NCBI GenBank assembly: GCA_024280835.1
Contig: JAJRPJ010000010.1
Location: 310,001-374,000, forward strand
Length of the DNA stretch: 64,000 nucleotides
Source: Candidatus Zixiibacteriota bacterium
GTDB taxonomy: Bacteria; Zixibacteria; MSB-5A5; GN15; JACZUZ01
Reading direction: 5' to 3'
In this document: positions 17,412 to 25,996 of the stretch, one piece after another
How the letters are laid out: the number at the start of each line of letters is the position of its first letter
Position numbering within the stretch: position 1 is the first letter of the stretch
Notes under the pieces: generated by a model
Database searches by the model: none
What the model was told of the DNA's origin: nothing
What the model saw: only the letters and a program-made list of their open reading frames with translations
Position numbers and translations under genes: made by a program

Positions 17412-19203
17412 GTGCTTTCTCCTTTCGAGCGGCTTGTTCTGGCGCAAATTGTAGCCGGAACAACGAATGGTAATATCCCTCTTGGGCTACCAGTTCTGAA
17501 TGGGCGCCACTCTCAATTATTTGTCCTTCTTTGATTACCAGAATTCTGTCACAAGCCAGAATCGTTGAAAGACGGTGCGCGACTATCAATGATGTGCGGT
17601 TCTCAAGTAAATGTGAGAGCGCTTCTTGGATTTTACGCTCGGTTTGAGGGTCGACAGAGCTAGTGGCTTCATCGAGAATCAAAACCTGCGGGTCGAACGC
17701 CAGCGCGCGGGCGAACGAAAGTAATTGCCTTTCGCCGCGCGAGAGATTTGTGCCACGTTCGGAAATTTCTGCGCTATACTCATTGGGCAACGTTGCGATA
17801 AACTCATCTGCTCCGACTGCGACTGCAGCCGTGCGCATGGCTTCCTCGGAAATATCTGGAGCGCCCAATGTAATGTTGGAACGCACATCACCGGGGAAGA
17901 GGTAGATGTCCTGCAAAACGAGCCCGAACAAACCACGCAATTCTTCCTTCTTCAACTTGCGAATATCTGTGCCATCGATAGTGATTGCGCCAGATTGTGG
18001 GTCATAGAAACGGAGTAAGAGATTGATGATCGAACTCTTGCCGCCACCTGTGACACCCACCAGCGCAATTCTTTCGCCTGGTTTGATTTCAAAAGAAACA
18101 TCACGCAGGGCATAGTTGTCGTCATTGGTGTATGAGAAGCTGACATTTTCAAAGCGAATGTTTTGCTTCATCTTTTCCAATCCAAATCTGTTTTCCACTT
18201 GCGGAATGATTTCTTGAGTCTCTAGCAAGTCATTGATACGTTTGAGTCCCGAAATAGCTTTCTGGACAACATAGAGTTCATCAGAGAAACGATAAATTGG
18301 TTCAAACATTTTGCGCAAGAACTGGATGAACATCACAATCACGCCAATTGTAATAGCTGGCTCTCCCAACCACTTGCCACCGAAATACAGGACTCCAGCA
18401 ATTAACGCCGCCTCTGTGTAGAAAATGGCATTGAAATAGGTCGAGGCGCCAATGCTTGCAAAGCTATCGAGCAAGAATCTCTCACGATTGACTTCCATGA
18501 GTCTGGATTGCGCATAGCGCATCCGATGGAATACCTGGACAATTGTAATAGCCTGCAAGAACTCCGCTATGCGCGCAGTAATATCGGCCATCCGTTTCCG
18601 TGATTCCAAAAACTTATTACTGGTCAGTTTTTCATAGACAAAAGTCAAAATCAAAACCACGGGTAAGGCGCTGGAAACCACCAAAGTCAATTTCGGTGAG
18701 ATGATTAACATGGCAGTCAGAATTCCAGATAGCAGCAAGAAATCTCCAACAATGACAGTGACTGCGAATGTGAAAAACATCCGCAAACTATCAGTGTCGG
18801 ATTCAACGCGCGCCATCAGTTTGCCCGATGGATTGCGATCGAAGTAAGAGAGGGAGAGCCGCAGAATCTTTGCGAATAATTTCTCTTTGAGTCCTGCTAT
18901 TATTGTCTGGCCGATTTGTTCGAGTCGAATTCGCTGCGCATAGCTGAGCGCCAGCAAAGCGCCCTGCGCCAACAAATACAATCCGACAACCACAAGTAGA
19001 TCGTCCCAGTCGCTGTTGGCGATACTCTTGTCGATAGCTCGCCTGATAAGCAAGCCCTTGAAAACAATCAGGGCGCTAATAGCCACCAGTAGCGAGACGC
19101 AAAAAGCGACACCCCATCGGTAGGGCCCAAAGAGCGGTATGAGCATTTTTAGCGCATCCCAAGAGCTCATTTCGATTTCTTCATGTTCTTGTTTGTTAGT
19201 CAT
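17404..19203 (-). CDS. ABC exporter half-transporter, catalytic-site subunit
   Basis: A 599-residue half-transporter: six membrane helices (about residues 20-330), then an ATPase with Walker A GVTGGGKSS, signature NLSRGERQLLSFARAL and a canonical Walker B VLILDEATSSVD. It is the partner of the degenerate subunit downstream, and the two reading frames overlap by eight bases. The family is the MdlA/LmrD/BmrD type of heterodimeric exporter. It is the first structural gene after a leader ORF and an intrinsic terminator 70 bases upstream, so expression probably needs anti-termination. No substrate-specific domain (for example a C39 peptidase) is present. Confidence 0.9.
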   Translation of the reverse strand: MTNKQEHEEIEMSSWDALKMLIPLFGPYRWGVAFCVSLLVAISALIVFKGLLIRRAIDKSIANSDWDDLLVVVGLYLLAQGALLALSYAQRIRLEQIGQTIIAGLKEKLFAKILRLSLSYFDRNPSGKLMARVESDTDSLRMFFTFAVTVIVGDFLLLSGILTAMLIISPKLTLVVSSALPVVLILTFVYEKLTSNKFLESRKRMADITARIAEFLQAITIVQVFHRMRYAQSRLMEVNRERFLLDSFASIGASTYFNAIFYTEAALIAGVLYFGGKWLGEPAITIGVIVMFIQFLRKMFEPIYRFSDELYVVQKAISGLKRINDLLETQEIIPQVENRFGLEKMKQNIRFENVSFSYTNDDNYALRDVSFEIKPGERIALVGVTGGGKSSIINLLLRFYDPQSGAITIDGTDIRKLKKEELRGLFGLVLQDIYLFPGDVRSNITLGAPDISEEAMRTAAVAVGADEFIATLPNEYSAEISERGTNLSRGERQLLSFARALAFDPQVLILDEATSSVDPQTERKIQEALSHLLENRTSLIVAHRLSTILACDRILVIKEGQIIESGAHSELVAQEGYYHSLFRLQFAPEQAARKEKAHV

Positions 19204-19273
19204 ATATGTTCTCTAATCGCTTTGTATTCTTGCTTGATATTCACTTTCTAATTCCAGAGAGCGTTCTGGATAC

Positions 19274-19306
19274 AAAAAAACCGCGTCCGAATGTTTTCGG
19301 TCGCGG
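19274..19306 (-). terminator. Intrinsic terminator (attenuator) upstream of the ABC exporter
   Basis: On the minus strand, CCGCG-A-CCGAA-AACA-TTCGG-A-CGCGG is followed at once by seven T residues. That makes ten pairs with one A.A mismatch. It ends 70 bases before the exporter start and begins 34 bases after the leader ORF stop. CCCGCGA, covering its 5' arm, can pair instead with TTGCGGG at 19358-19364 near the end of the leader ORF, which gives a competing antiterminator. Confidence 0.82.
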
Positions 19307-19340
19307 GTGGCGTAATAACGGTAAGAATGAGTTTGATTCC

Positions 19341-19550
19341 TTATCCGATAAACGTCTCCCGCAATCTTGTTGGGGACATCGCTGTCCAGCCAACTAAAGT
19401 AGGGCTAGCTGTCAATGAATTGCCAGCGCACAAATTCGCACTGCAACCACTAACTAACATTCGAGAGGTAGAATTATTCTGTCGCCGAGAATTGAGCGCA
19501 GAGAGGTCCTCAAATGTATTTGCTAACATCATTTTTAACATATAAATCAT
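19341..19550 (-). CDS. Putative regulatory leader peptide of the ABC exporter
   Basis: A 69-codon ORF with an excellent ribosome site (AAGGAGG, five bases before ATG). It is not recognisable as a known protein. It starts MIYMLKMMLANTF, has a Ser/Asn/Arg-rich middle and two cysteines (CSANLC), and ends in LRETFIG. There is no signal or membrane domain. It sits between a promoter (19661-19689) and an intrinsic terminator, followed by a heterodimeric ABC exporter. That is the architecture of the B. subtilis bmrB-bmrCD attenuator, in which translation of a leader peptide controls transporter transcription. The codons TTG-CGG-G near its end form the antiterminator arm. The alternative, a secreted or modified peptide exported by the transporter, is less likely but open. 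Confidence 0.6.
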   Translation of the reverse strand: MIYMLKMMLANTFEDLSALNSRRQNNSTSRMLVSGCSANLCAGNSLTASPTLVGWTAMSPTRLRETFIG

Positions 19551-19660
19551 CAGAACCTCCTTAACTCGATACGCGTTACTTCACCGCGAGAGTATCTCTA
19601 ATAGCAAACCCATCATGTGGGCTTGGCTAGCGCTATGTTTTCATTGTTTCATCGAAAGCA

Positions 19661-19689
19661 ATAGTAGCAGATTGATACGCTACTGTCAA
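19661..19689 (-). promoter_or_regulatory. Predicted promoter of the leader ORF / ABC operon
   Basis: On the minus strand, TTGACA (19684-19689) and TACTAT (19661-19666) are 17 bases apart. The start would be near 19654, leaving about 100 bases of leader before the small ORF. That leader contains a dyad CCCACATGATGGG near 19608-19620. Confidence 0.6.
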
Positions 19690-19711
19690 CTGTTTGTTTT
19701 TGCTCGGGTTG

Positions 19712-19732
19712 ATTTACGCAAACAGCGTAAAT
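19712..19732. promoter_or_regulatory. Operator-like dyad between ABC operon and murA
   Basis: ATTTACGC-aaaca-GCGTAAAT is a perfect eight-base inverted repeat with a five-base centre. It lies 23 bases upstream of the -35 box of the divergent ABC operon. It could be a regulator site or a weak hairpin. The rest of the stretch to murA (19733-19974) shows no gene and no convincing promoter pair. Confidence 0.4.
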
Positions 19733-19974
19733 TATTATTGAATGTTTTATTGAATTGCGATTCGTTTTGCGGCGAATTTATGGGTATAAAGTCTTGTAGT
19801 TATTGTCTGTTGTGCGGCGTCTTTTCTGAGAGGGCCAGACTAGACAATAAGAGCAGATTGATGTTAATTGTATGAAGCATAGGTGATGTCCATATTGTAT
19901 TGTACCCCAGCGGGGCGGATTGTTGACGCCTGATAGACATCACTGAATAAATCTCAATACACGAAAAGAATCTA

Positions 19975-21246
19975 ATGGACTCATTCACAATCAACGGCGG
20001 CAAACCCCTTTCAGGTAAAATCAAAACTGACGGCTCCAAAAATGCAGCTCTACCGATTCTAGCGGCAACCTTGCTCGTGGACACGGGCGTGACAATTATC
20101 AAGAACGTCCCAATTCTGCGAGATATTGCAGTTATGGTGCGGCTCTTGGAGTCTTTCGGCGCTGTAGTTGAGTACGACAAAAAGGCGCACACAATCTCGG
20201 TTGATGCCAGCAATCTCACCAGTCATCTCGCTGACTACGAGCTTGTTAGTCAAATGCGTGGAGCTTTTGTTGTCCTAGGACCACTTCTGGCTCGTCTCGG
20301 AGAGGCAAAAGTTTCGCTGCCTGGCGGCTGTTCACTCGGCGCTCGTCCAGTTGATTATCATATTCGTGGGCTAAAAGCGATGGGCGCCGAGATTCGAGAG
20401 AAAGATGGCTATGTCATTGCCAAACTCAATCGAGCACGAACAGGACAAAACTCTCTAGTTTGTTTCGACAAACAAAGCCATACAGGAACAGAGAATATCA
20501 TGTTCGCGGCGGCGCTTGGTTCTGGGAAGACCACGCTCATCAATGCCGCTTGTGATCCAGAAGTTATTGACGTAGCGAATTATCTCATAGCCGCTGGCGC
20601 CAAAGTCCGCGGGGCGGGGACAGGTCAAATAGAAATCGAGGCGGTCAAAGCTCTCAAGCCGACCACCTATTCAATCCCCGGCGATAGACTTGTCGCAGGT
20701 ACATATCTGTTGGCGGCTGCCGCGACAGGCGGAGAGGTGACTGTGACTGGAGTTTCTCCGGATTCATTGACTATGGTCTTACAGAAATTGCATGAAATGG
20801 GTTGTGAAACTAGCGCCAAACGGAATACAGTTTCAGTCAGAGCCAGGTCTCGTTTGAAGGCTTGTCTGGCGGTGACCTACCCATTCCCTGGTTTTCCGAC
20901 CGATTTGCAGGCCTGTTTGATGGCAGCGATGACGGTCGCTGATGGCGTAAGTCGTTTGCGTGAAACGATTTTTGAAGATAGGTTTGGACATGCCATGGAA
21001 ATGCGCCGATTGGGGGCGGACATAACTATCTCATCAGATGAAGCGATAATTCGTGGTGTCGCCAAGCTCAACGGAACAACTGTAATGGCAGGTGACATTA
21101 GGGCGGGGGCTGGGTTGGTTATAGCTTGTTTGGCTGCTAGGAAACAATCTGTCGTGAATAGGGTTTACCATATAGACAGAGGCTATGACCGTCTCGATGA
21201 GAAACTCAACGAGTTAGGATCTGACATTATCAGGACCACATCATAG
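19975..21246 (+). CDS. murA: UDP-N-acetylglucosamine 1-carboxyvinyltransferase
   Basis: MurA transfers enolpyruvate from PEP to UDP-GlcNAc, the first committed step of peptidoglycan synthesis. It has 423 residues, the normal length. Visible sites are GSKNAALPILAATLL (Lys near residue 22), the active-site loop LPGGCSLGARPVDYHIRGL with the fosfomycin-target cysteine near residue 117, GAGTGQIEIEAV, PDLQACLMAAM-like FPTDLQACLMAAM, and DIRAGAGLVIACL. The cysteine is retained, so fosfomycin sensitivity at the target is expected. The gene appears single. Its start has only a weak GAAAAGAA upstream. Confidence 0.96.
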   Translation: MDSFTINGGKPLSGKIKTDGSKNAALPILAATLLVDTGVTIIKNVPILRDIAVMVRLLESFGAVVEYDKKAHTISVDASNLTSHLADYELVSQMRGAFVVLGPLLARLGEAKVSLPGGCSLGARPVDYHIRGLKAMGAEIREKDGYVIAKLNRARTGQNSLVCFDKQSHTGTENIMFAAALGSGKTTLINAACDPEVIDVANYLIAAGAKVRGAGTGQIEIEAVKALKPTTYSIPGDRLVAGTYLLAAAATGGEVTVTGVSPDSLTMVLQKLHEMGCETSAKRNTVSVRARSRLKACLAVTYPFPGFPTDLQACLMAAMTVADGVSRLRETIFEDRFGHAMEMRRLGADITISSDEAIIRGVAKLNGTTVMAGDIRAGAGLVIACLAARKQSVVNRVYHIDRGYDRLDEKLNELGSDIIRTTS

Positions 21247-21566
21247 GGCCAATTATGTTAATTGGCACATTTCACTTTACGCCACGAGATACAAAGATGA
21301 GTATACAAAAGAGTTATTCCAGTAGGTATGAGCAGAAATTGAACACTTAGGGGCAAAGTCTTAGAGGCAATGCCTAGGAGGCAATCTGTCGACTTCAATG
21401 GGGTCGGATTTTGTATGTCTATATCTTAAAGATTCGAGGGTCGTTTTCGTGAGAGGGCAGTTCATATGAGCTGTTTTGTGTGAATAGTTCATGTGGCAAA
21501 GTCCTGTTTATGCCGAAAATAACATATAGTTGGTGAAACACATTCTAAACGCTAAGGAAATAATAG
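21247..21566 (+). other. Intergenic stretch between murA and the composite outer-membrane gene
   Basis: No gene, repeat or firm terminator is visible in these 320 bases. A TATAGT near 21526 could be a -10 box, but no good -35 box is spaced for it. AAGGAA shortly before 21567 serves as the next gene's ribosome site. Confidence 0.4.
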
Positions 21567-24500
21567 ATGGCACAATTGAGGACAAAAATACAACTCTCCC
21601 CCAAAATCGATAGAATCGAAAGTAAAGGACCTACGAGCGCCGCTGGAAAATCGCTCGTAACAGTTGCTATTGCGCTCCTCATCGCGTTGGCAGTTTCGCT
21701 TGTGACCGCAACAGACGCCAAGTCGCAAGAGACAGTCTTCGGTAAGAATAAAGTCTCGTATCGGAAGTTTAGCTGGCAGTACATCCAGTCCGACCATTTC
21801 GACATTTACTATTATGATTCCCAGTATGACATCGCAAAGTTTTCAGCAAGTGTTCTCGAAACCGCCTATGAGACAATTGTCGGCCAACTAGATTATGGTT
21901 TACAGAATCGCATTCCTGTTTTCATCTATCTTTCGGCCAATGATTTTCAAACGACAAATATAACTTCTGGCATTTTGCCTGAAGGAGTCAATGGATTTAC
22001 TGAAGCTTTTAAGAAGCGCATCGTTGTACATTTCAATGGCTCTTATGCTGACTACCGTCACTTATTGCACCATGAGTTAACTCATGCTGTGGTCTATGAC
22101 ATGATGTTTGGCAATTCGCTTAGTTCGTTGATCTCTCGTCAGCGTTTGTTCAACCTTCCACTTTGGTTCGCTGAGGGCTTTGCCGAATACAGTTCGCGCG
22201 ACCATTGGCACTATCAGTCAGATATGATTGTCCGTGATGCGACAATCAATGGCTATCTGCGGCCACCGGGGTTTATGGGTATTCTAGCCTATACCGAGGG
22301 AGCAATGCTCATCAGCTATATTGCCAACAAATATGGCGAAGACAAACTCAGCGAGATTCTCAGGAAGGGCAAACTGATGCTCTCGATGGACCGAGCTGTG
22401 AAAGCGGCGCTCGGTGTGAGCATGGAAAAGTTGTTTGGCGATTACAATCTGATGCTCAAAGAGCGCTATTGGCCCTCTATTGCGCGGCGAAATACAACCA
22501 AGAAAATCGCCAAACAATTGACCAAACACGGTCGTGATGGAAGTTTCTTCAATGAAAAACCTGTCTTTTCACCCACCGGTGATGAGATTGCCTTCTTTTC
22601 TGACCGGGCCGATTATGAAGAAATCTATTTGATTTCCGCTACTGACGGCAAGGACATGCGCAAGCTCACCAAGGCTTCGAGAACAGGTGATCTTGAGTCC
22701 TTACATTCATATTTTTCAGGACTAACATTCTCGCCCGATGGCGCGAATCTATGTTTCGTGGCTAAATCCAATGGCTTTGATGCCCTCTTTTTCATCAATA
22801 CAGCCAAGCGCAAAATCTATTTGAAGAGAGAAATAGAAGCCAACGGACTTCGCTCACCGCGCTGGTCGCCCGATGGTAAAAAAATAGCCTATAGCGCATT
22901 ATTAAACGGCCAGCGGGACATGTTTATTTATGACATTGAAAGTGATGAGCTAAGCCAAATTACCAATGATCTGCATGATGACAGAGACGCCTCATGGATG
23001 ACAGATTCAAAGACGCTTATCATCTCATCAGATAGACCGCATTCTGATAACAACGTTGATAGAATTGAAACTGACCCGACTGGTGTCTATACAATTGACG
23101 ATGGTTCGGCTTTACGTTTTGGGGCTTACAATCTCTTCATGCTAGATATAGAAACAGGCGCCACCAAAGCTATTCCAGTTGGTGAAGGCAATAACGGACA
23201 GCCGTCTGTTTCGCCTGATGGCAAAAAGGTCTGCTTCATTTCTAACCGCAATGGTATCGCTAATATCTATTTGCACTACATCGATTCAGTCGGTTCAATT
23301 GCAATAACTGATTTACTGACTGGCGCAGGCTCACCATCGTGGTCACCAGATGGCAAGCAAATCGCTTTTAGCTCATTCAATCAGGGTGGATTTGATATTT
23401 TCATTTTGGATGAGATTCTGCCAGAGGGCGACAATGGAGTTTTGGTCGCTTCCGACTATTTCCTCGGCAAGTTCGAGAAGGACTATGTTGAACCAACACT
23501 AACGGATGTAACAATAGATACAACCGTTATGATTTGGTCTCCGAAAACCATGGGTTGGAAGACCGCAGATTCCACCGCACAGGAATCTCATCAAGCGCTT
23601 TCGTCCCATGGCGCAGATTCCAGCAGTTTGACTTCAGAATCTGTAGCATCAGTGAATGATACCAGCGGAATTAACGACGATGGCGACTTTGTCTTTGTTT
23701 CTGAAAAACCTAGTACAGCTTCAAAACCAAATGATACTACCCAAGGCGACTCAAGCGGCGGTGACAATAGCGATGACTCCGATGATGCGCCAGCTCCCGA
23801 GGATGATCCGTTTTCTCCGCGTTACAAAGTCGGCGATGGTGTTGGCGGCGGTGATCCATTGGCTGGATTACTTTCAGATGTAGAACCCGATAGTTCTGAT
23901 AGGCGCAATGGTTTTGGAGCTCCACCTCTTGATCTCTCAATTACAGGTAGCCGTGTCGGTGATGAATATCTCGTCAAACCCTATAAGGTACGCTTTACAC
24001 CTGACCTAGTGACTGGTGGGCTAAATTATGACACATTCTTCGGTATTCGTGGGCAATCATTCTTTGTTCTCAGTGACTATCTCGGTGAGCACCAAATATT
24101 TCTAGTCGCAAACCTATCGAATTCTATCGATCAGTCCAATTTGCAGGCTTTCTATTTCAATAATACTAGCCGAACACGCCTTGGGGCTGGGTTGTTTCAT
24201 AGCAAGAATTTTTACGTCGAGGACTTCGCTGGTTCTGCGAATGATCGAATTTTCTCAGATAGAATCTACGGTTGGACTGGCTCCGCATCCTATCCATTTT
24301 CAACATTCTCTCGAGTTGATTTCGATCTTTCGCTGACAGTTATCGATAGAAGATACCACAGTGTCATCTTTGCGGACTTCCCAGAGCTCGGTGGGCCAGT
24401 TAGGTTCTCAGATCCACGTGTCCCACGCTCAACTAAAGCGGCCACTTTCTCGATGTCTTACACACATGATAATGTTCTTTGGGGAATAACAGGTCCGGTC

Positions 24501-25229
24501 AATGGTAGTCGCTCAAAGTTGACTCTCTCAGTTGCCAACGACTTTTTCTCGGGGGAAACTTCGCGTATTTTAACCGATGAAAATGGCTCCTTTATTGTGG
24601 ACACGATTATCACTGGCGCTACATCACAGATATTGTTTAAAAGCGAACGTCGGAAAAAACTTTCCTTTGTCTCTGCGGAAGTTGATCACCGGAAATATTG
24701 GCATCTCTTCCGTTCATTTTCTGCGGCGGCTCGCTTTTCGGCTGGAGCGTCATTCGGCGACACACCCAAGCGCTATTTCTTGGGTGGAACGACAAATTAT
24801 ATAACTAGAAGAATCAACAATGCGTCTGTTTACGAAGTTGAGAATCTATACTTCTCGGACGTTGTGACTCCGCTGCGTGGCTATGATTACTATGAACTTT
24901 CGGGAACACGCTATTTCCTTGCCAACGTCGAGTTTCGGTATCCGTTCATAGATTATCTGCAGCTTCATTTCCCATTACCGATGGTTCTGTCTCGGGTGCA
25001 AGGGGTCACATTTTTCGACTTTGGAGCAACTTGGCAGGGTAGTGACTTCAATTTCACAACCTCGGACAGCGGCCCTACACGCTTAGCAGACCCCAAAGGT
25101 GGCTTTGGATGGGGTCTACGCGCCAATCTTGGATTCTTGCTCCTACGGTATGATATGGCGTGGGCGACTGACTTCAATTCGGTCACTCCCAGACCAAAGA
25201 GCTATTTCTCGTTCGGAGCTGATTTCTAA
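21567..25229 (+). CDS. Composite outer-membrane protein: metalloprotease-like + TolB-type propeller + Omp85/D15-like barrel
   Basis: A 1220-residue exported protein with a signal segment at about residues 30-55. Residues 65-300 resemble peptidase MA-type metallohydrolases. HHELTHAVVYD near residue 168 supplies HExxH, and LPLWFAEGFAEY about 30 residues later supplies the third ligand Glu. Residues 320-640 contain at least six TolB/PD40-like propeller repeats, each with an SPDGxxIxF or WSPDGKKIAYS motif. A Ser/Asp/Pro-rich linker follows (about 675-790). From about 800 to the end is a surface-antigen (Omp85/BamA-like) barrel with LRGYDYYELSGTRYFLANVEFRYP and a terminal aromatic FGADF. It may process or sort envelope proteins. 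A terminator follows at 25278. Confidence 0.82.
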   Translation: MAQLRTKIQLSPKIDRIESKGPTSAAGKSLVTVAIALLIALAVSLVTATDAKSQETVFGKNKVSYRKFSWQYIQSDHFDIYYYDSQYDIAKFSASVLETAYETIVGQLDYGLQNRIPVFIYLSANDFQTTNITSGILPEGVNGFTEAFKKRIVVHFNGSYADYRHLLHHELTHAVVYDMMFGNSLSSLISRQRLFNLPLWFAEGFAEYSSRDHWHYQSDMIVRDATINGYLRPPGFMGILAYTEGAMLISYIANKYGEDKLSEILRKGKLMLSMDRAVKAALGVSMEKLFGDYNLMLKERYWPSIARRNTTKKIAKQLTKHGRDGSFFNEKPVFSPTGDEIAFFSDRADYEEIYLISATDGKDMRKLTKASRTGDLESLHSYFSGLTFSPDGANLCFVAKSNGFDALFFINTAKRKIYLKREIEANGLRSPRWSPDGKKIAYSALLNGQRDMFIYDIESDELSQITNDLHDDRDASWMTDSKTLIISSDRPHSDNNVDRIETDPTGVYTIDDGSALRFGAYNLFMLDIETGATKAIPVGEGNNGQPSVSPDGKKVCFISNRNGIANIYLHYIDSVGSIAITDLLTGAGSPSWSPDGKQIAFSSFNQGGFDIFILDEILPEGDNGVLVASDYFLGKFEKDYVEPTLTDVTIDTTVMIWSPKTMGWKTADSTAQESHQALSSHGADSSSLTSESVASVNDTSGINDDGDFVFVSEKPSTASKPNDTTQGDSSGGDNSDDSDDAPAPEDDPFSPRYKVGDGVGGGDPLAGLLSDVEPDSSDRRNGFGAPPLDLSITGSRVGDEYLVKPYKVRFTPDLVTGGLNYDTFFGIRGQSFFVLSDYLGEHQIFLVANLSNSIDQSNLQAFYFNNTSRTRLGAGLFHSKNFYVEDFAGSANDRIFSDRIYGWTGSASYPFSTFSRVDFDLSLTVIDRRYHSVIFADFPELGGPVRFSDPRVPRSTKAATFSMSYTHDNVLWGITGPVNGSRSKLTLSVANDFFSGETSRILTDENGSFIVDTIITGATSQILFKSERRKKLSFVSAEVDHRKYWHLFRSFSAAARFSAGASFGDTPKRYFLGGTTNYITRRINNASVYEVENLYFSDVVTPLRGYDYYELSGTRYFLANVEFRYPFIDYLQLHFPLPMVLSRVQGVTFFDFGATWQGSDFNFTTSDSGPTRLADPKGGFGWGLRANLGFLLLRYDMAWATDFNSVTPRPKSYFSFGADF

Positions 25230-25277
25230 AGCGCCGCCAGATGGCGTATTTGTCTTAATCATAGTCTAGTCTCTTAG

Positions 25278-25311
25278 AGGCGCCGCCCTGCATGGACGGC
25301 GCCTTTTATTT
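25278..25311 (+). terminator. Terminator after the composite outer-membrane gene
   Basis: AGGCGCCG and CGGCGCCT enclose an 11-base loop and run into TTTTATTT. A weaker hairpin (CGCC-gccagat-GGCG) directly follows the stop codon. The remaining sequence to 25600 shows nothing recognisable. Confidence 0.75.
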
Positions 25312-25613
25312 GTCCATATGGCCCACGCGGAGCGACGGCCAGAGTTTTGACGATCTTGGGACTTATTTGAGAAGAAAATCTAGCTAAAAGGTCTCGCTGT
25401 AAATCGTTGCCAGACCAACAGAACCGAGAGGCTCCCAAAAAAAGTTGACGAAATAGGCAGATTATGATGGTCATTGTCCGACAGCGGCTTAGAGGGTTGG
25501 GGTGAAGAAATAGTGCATTTGCGACTTTCACTGATAAGTGTAAGACCTTACAAGACAACAGACTATATGTCAGTGCGGCGCCCAGACAATAATTGGCAAG
25601 TATGTAATATGGC

Positions 25614-25643
25614 TTGACAATGTGTACTGTGTGGGTGTACAAT
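25614..25643 (+). promoter_or_regulatory. Predicted promoter of tRNA-Glu
   Basis: Consensus TTGACA (25614-25619) and TACAAT (25638-25643) are 18 bases apart. They lie about 37 bases before the tRNA, with a start expected near 25650. Confidence 0.7.
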
Positions 25644-25679
25644 TGGCTCAGCGGTTTTCTTAGCGCTGTGCGGAAAACT

Positions 25680-25751
25680 GGCGATATCGTCTAACGGTTA
25701 GGACACGGGATTCTCATTCCTGAAATCGGGGTTCGATTCCCCGTATCGCTA
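25680..25751 (+). tRNA. tRNA-Glu (anticodon CTC)
   Basis: A full cloverleaf can be drawn. The acceptor GGCGATA/TATCGCT has a G1.U72 wobble. The D arm is GTCT...AGGA, the anticodon stem CGGGA/TCCTG has loop TTCTCAT (anticodon CTC at 25713-25715), and the T arm is CGGGG-TTCGATT-CCCCG. CCA is not encoded, and the discriminator base is A. It reads GAG codons. It stands alone, with its own promoter and a terminator 50 bases downstream. Confidence 0.95.
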
Positions 25752-25801
25752 AAAACTTCCAGTACTGCGAATAAAACCTCCTCGAAAGAGGTCTTCCAGA
25801 C

Positions 25802-25844
25802 GACGGGTCGGGGCGTAAGTTCCGGCCCGTCTTCTTTAGTTTTA
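25802..25844 (+). terminator. Terminator after tRNA-Glu
   Basis: GACGGG-T-CGG pairs with CCG-G-CCCGTC (ten pairs with one wobble) around an 10-base loop. It is followed by TTCTTTAGTTTT. Confidence 0.75.
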
Positions 25845-25903
25845 GCCACAAATTCTCCAAAGCCAAATCCTCCAGAACCAAATCCTCCAGAGATGACCCA
25901 CAT

Positions 25904-25942
25904 AAGAAAACCCCACTCCATGAAGATTCCAACGGAGTGGGG
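25904..25942 (-). terminator. Terminator of the redoxin transcript
   Basis: On the minus strand, CCCCACTCC and GGAGTGGGG form a nine-pair stem followed by TTTTCTT. It lies 54 bases beyond the redoxin stop. Three near-repeats of CCAAATCCTCCAGA lie just beyond it. Confidence 0.8.
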
Positions 25943-25996
25943 TAGTAGTCGATCGACCTTGACTAAACTTATAGTTGCTTGGGTAACTGAAGTGAG

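Noticed and set aside
19206-19545. Plus-strand frames opposite the leader ORF
   Set aside because: They have no ribosome site and overlap a minus-strand promoter-ORF-terminator arrangement that explains the region better.
19275-19550. RiPP precursor exported by the adjacent ABC transporter
   Set aside because: There is no double-glycine leader, no C39 peptidase domain and no modification enzyme nearby; the attenuator reading explains the terminator and the competing arms.
25691-25921. Minus-strand Gly/Phe-rich frame (GGFGSGGFGFGEF)
   Set aside because: Its Gly/Phe pattern comes from the CCAAATCCTCCAGA near-repeats, and it runs through the tRNA and its terminator.
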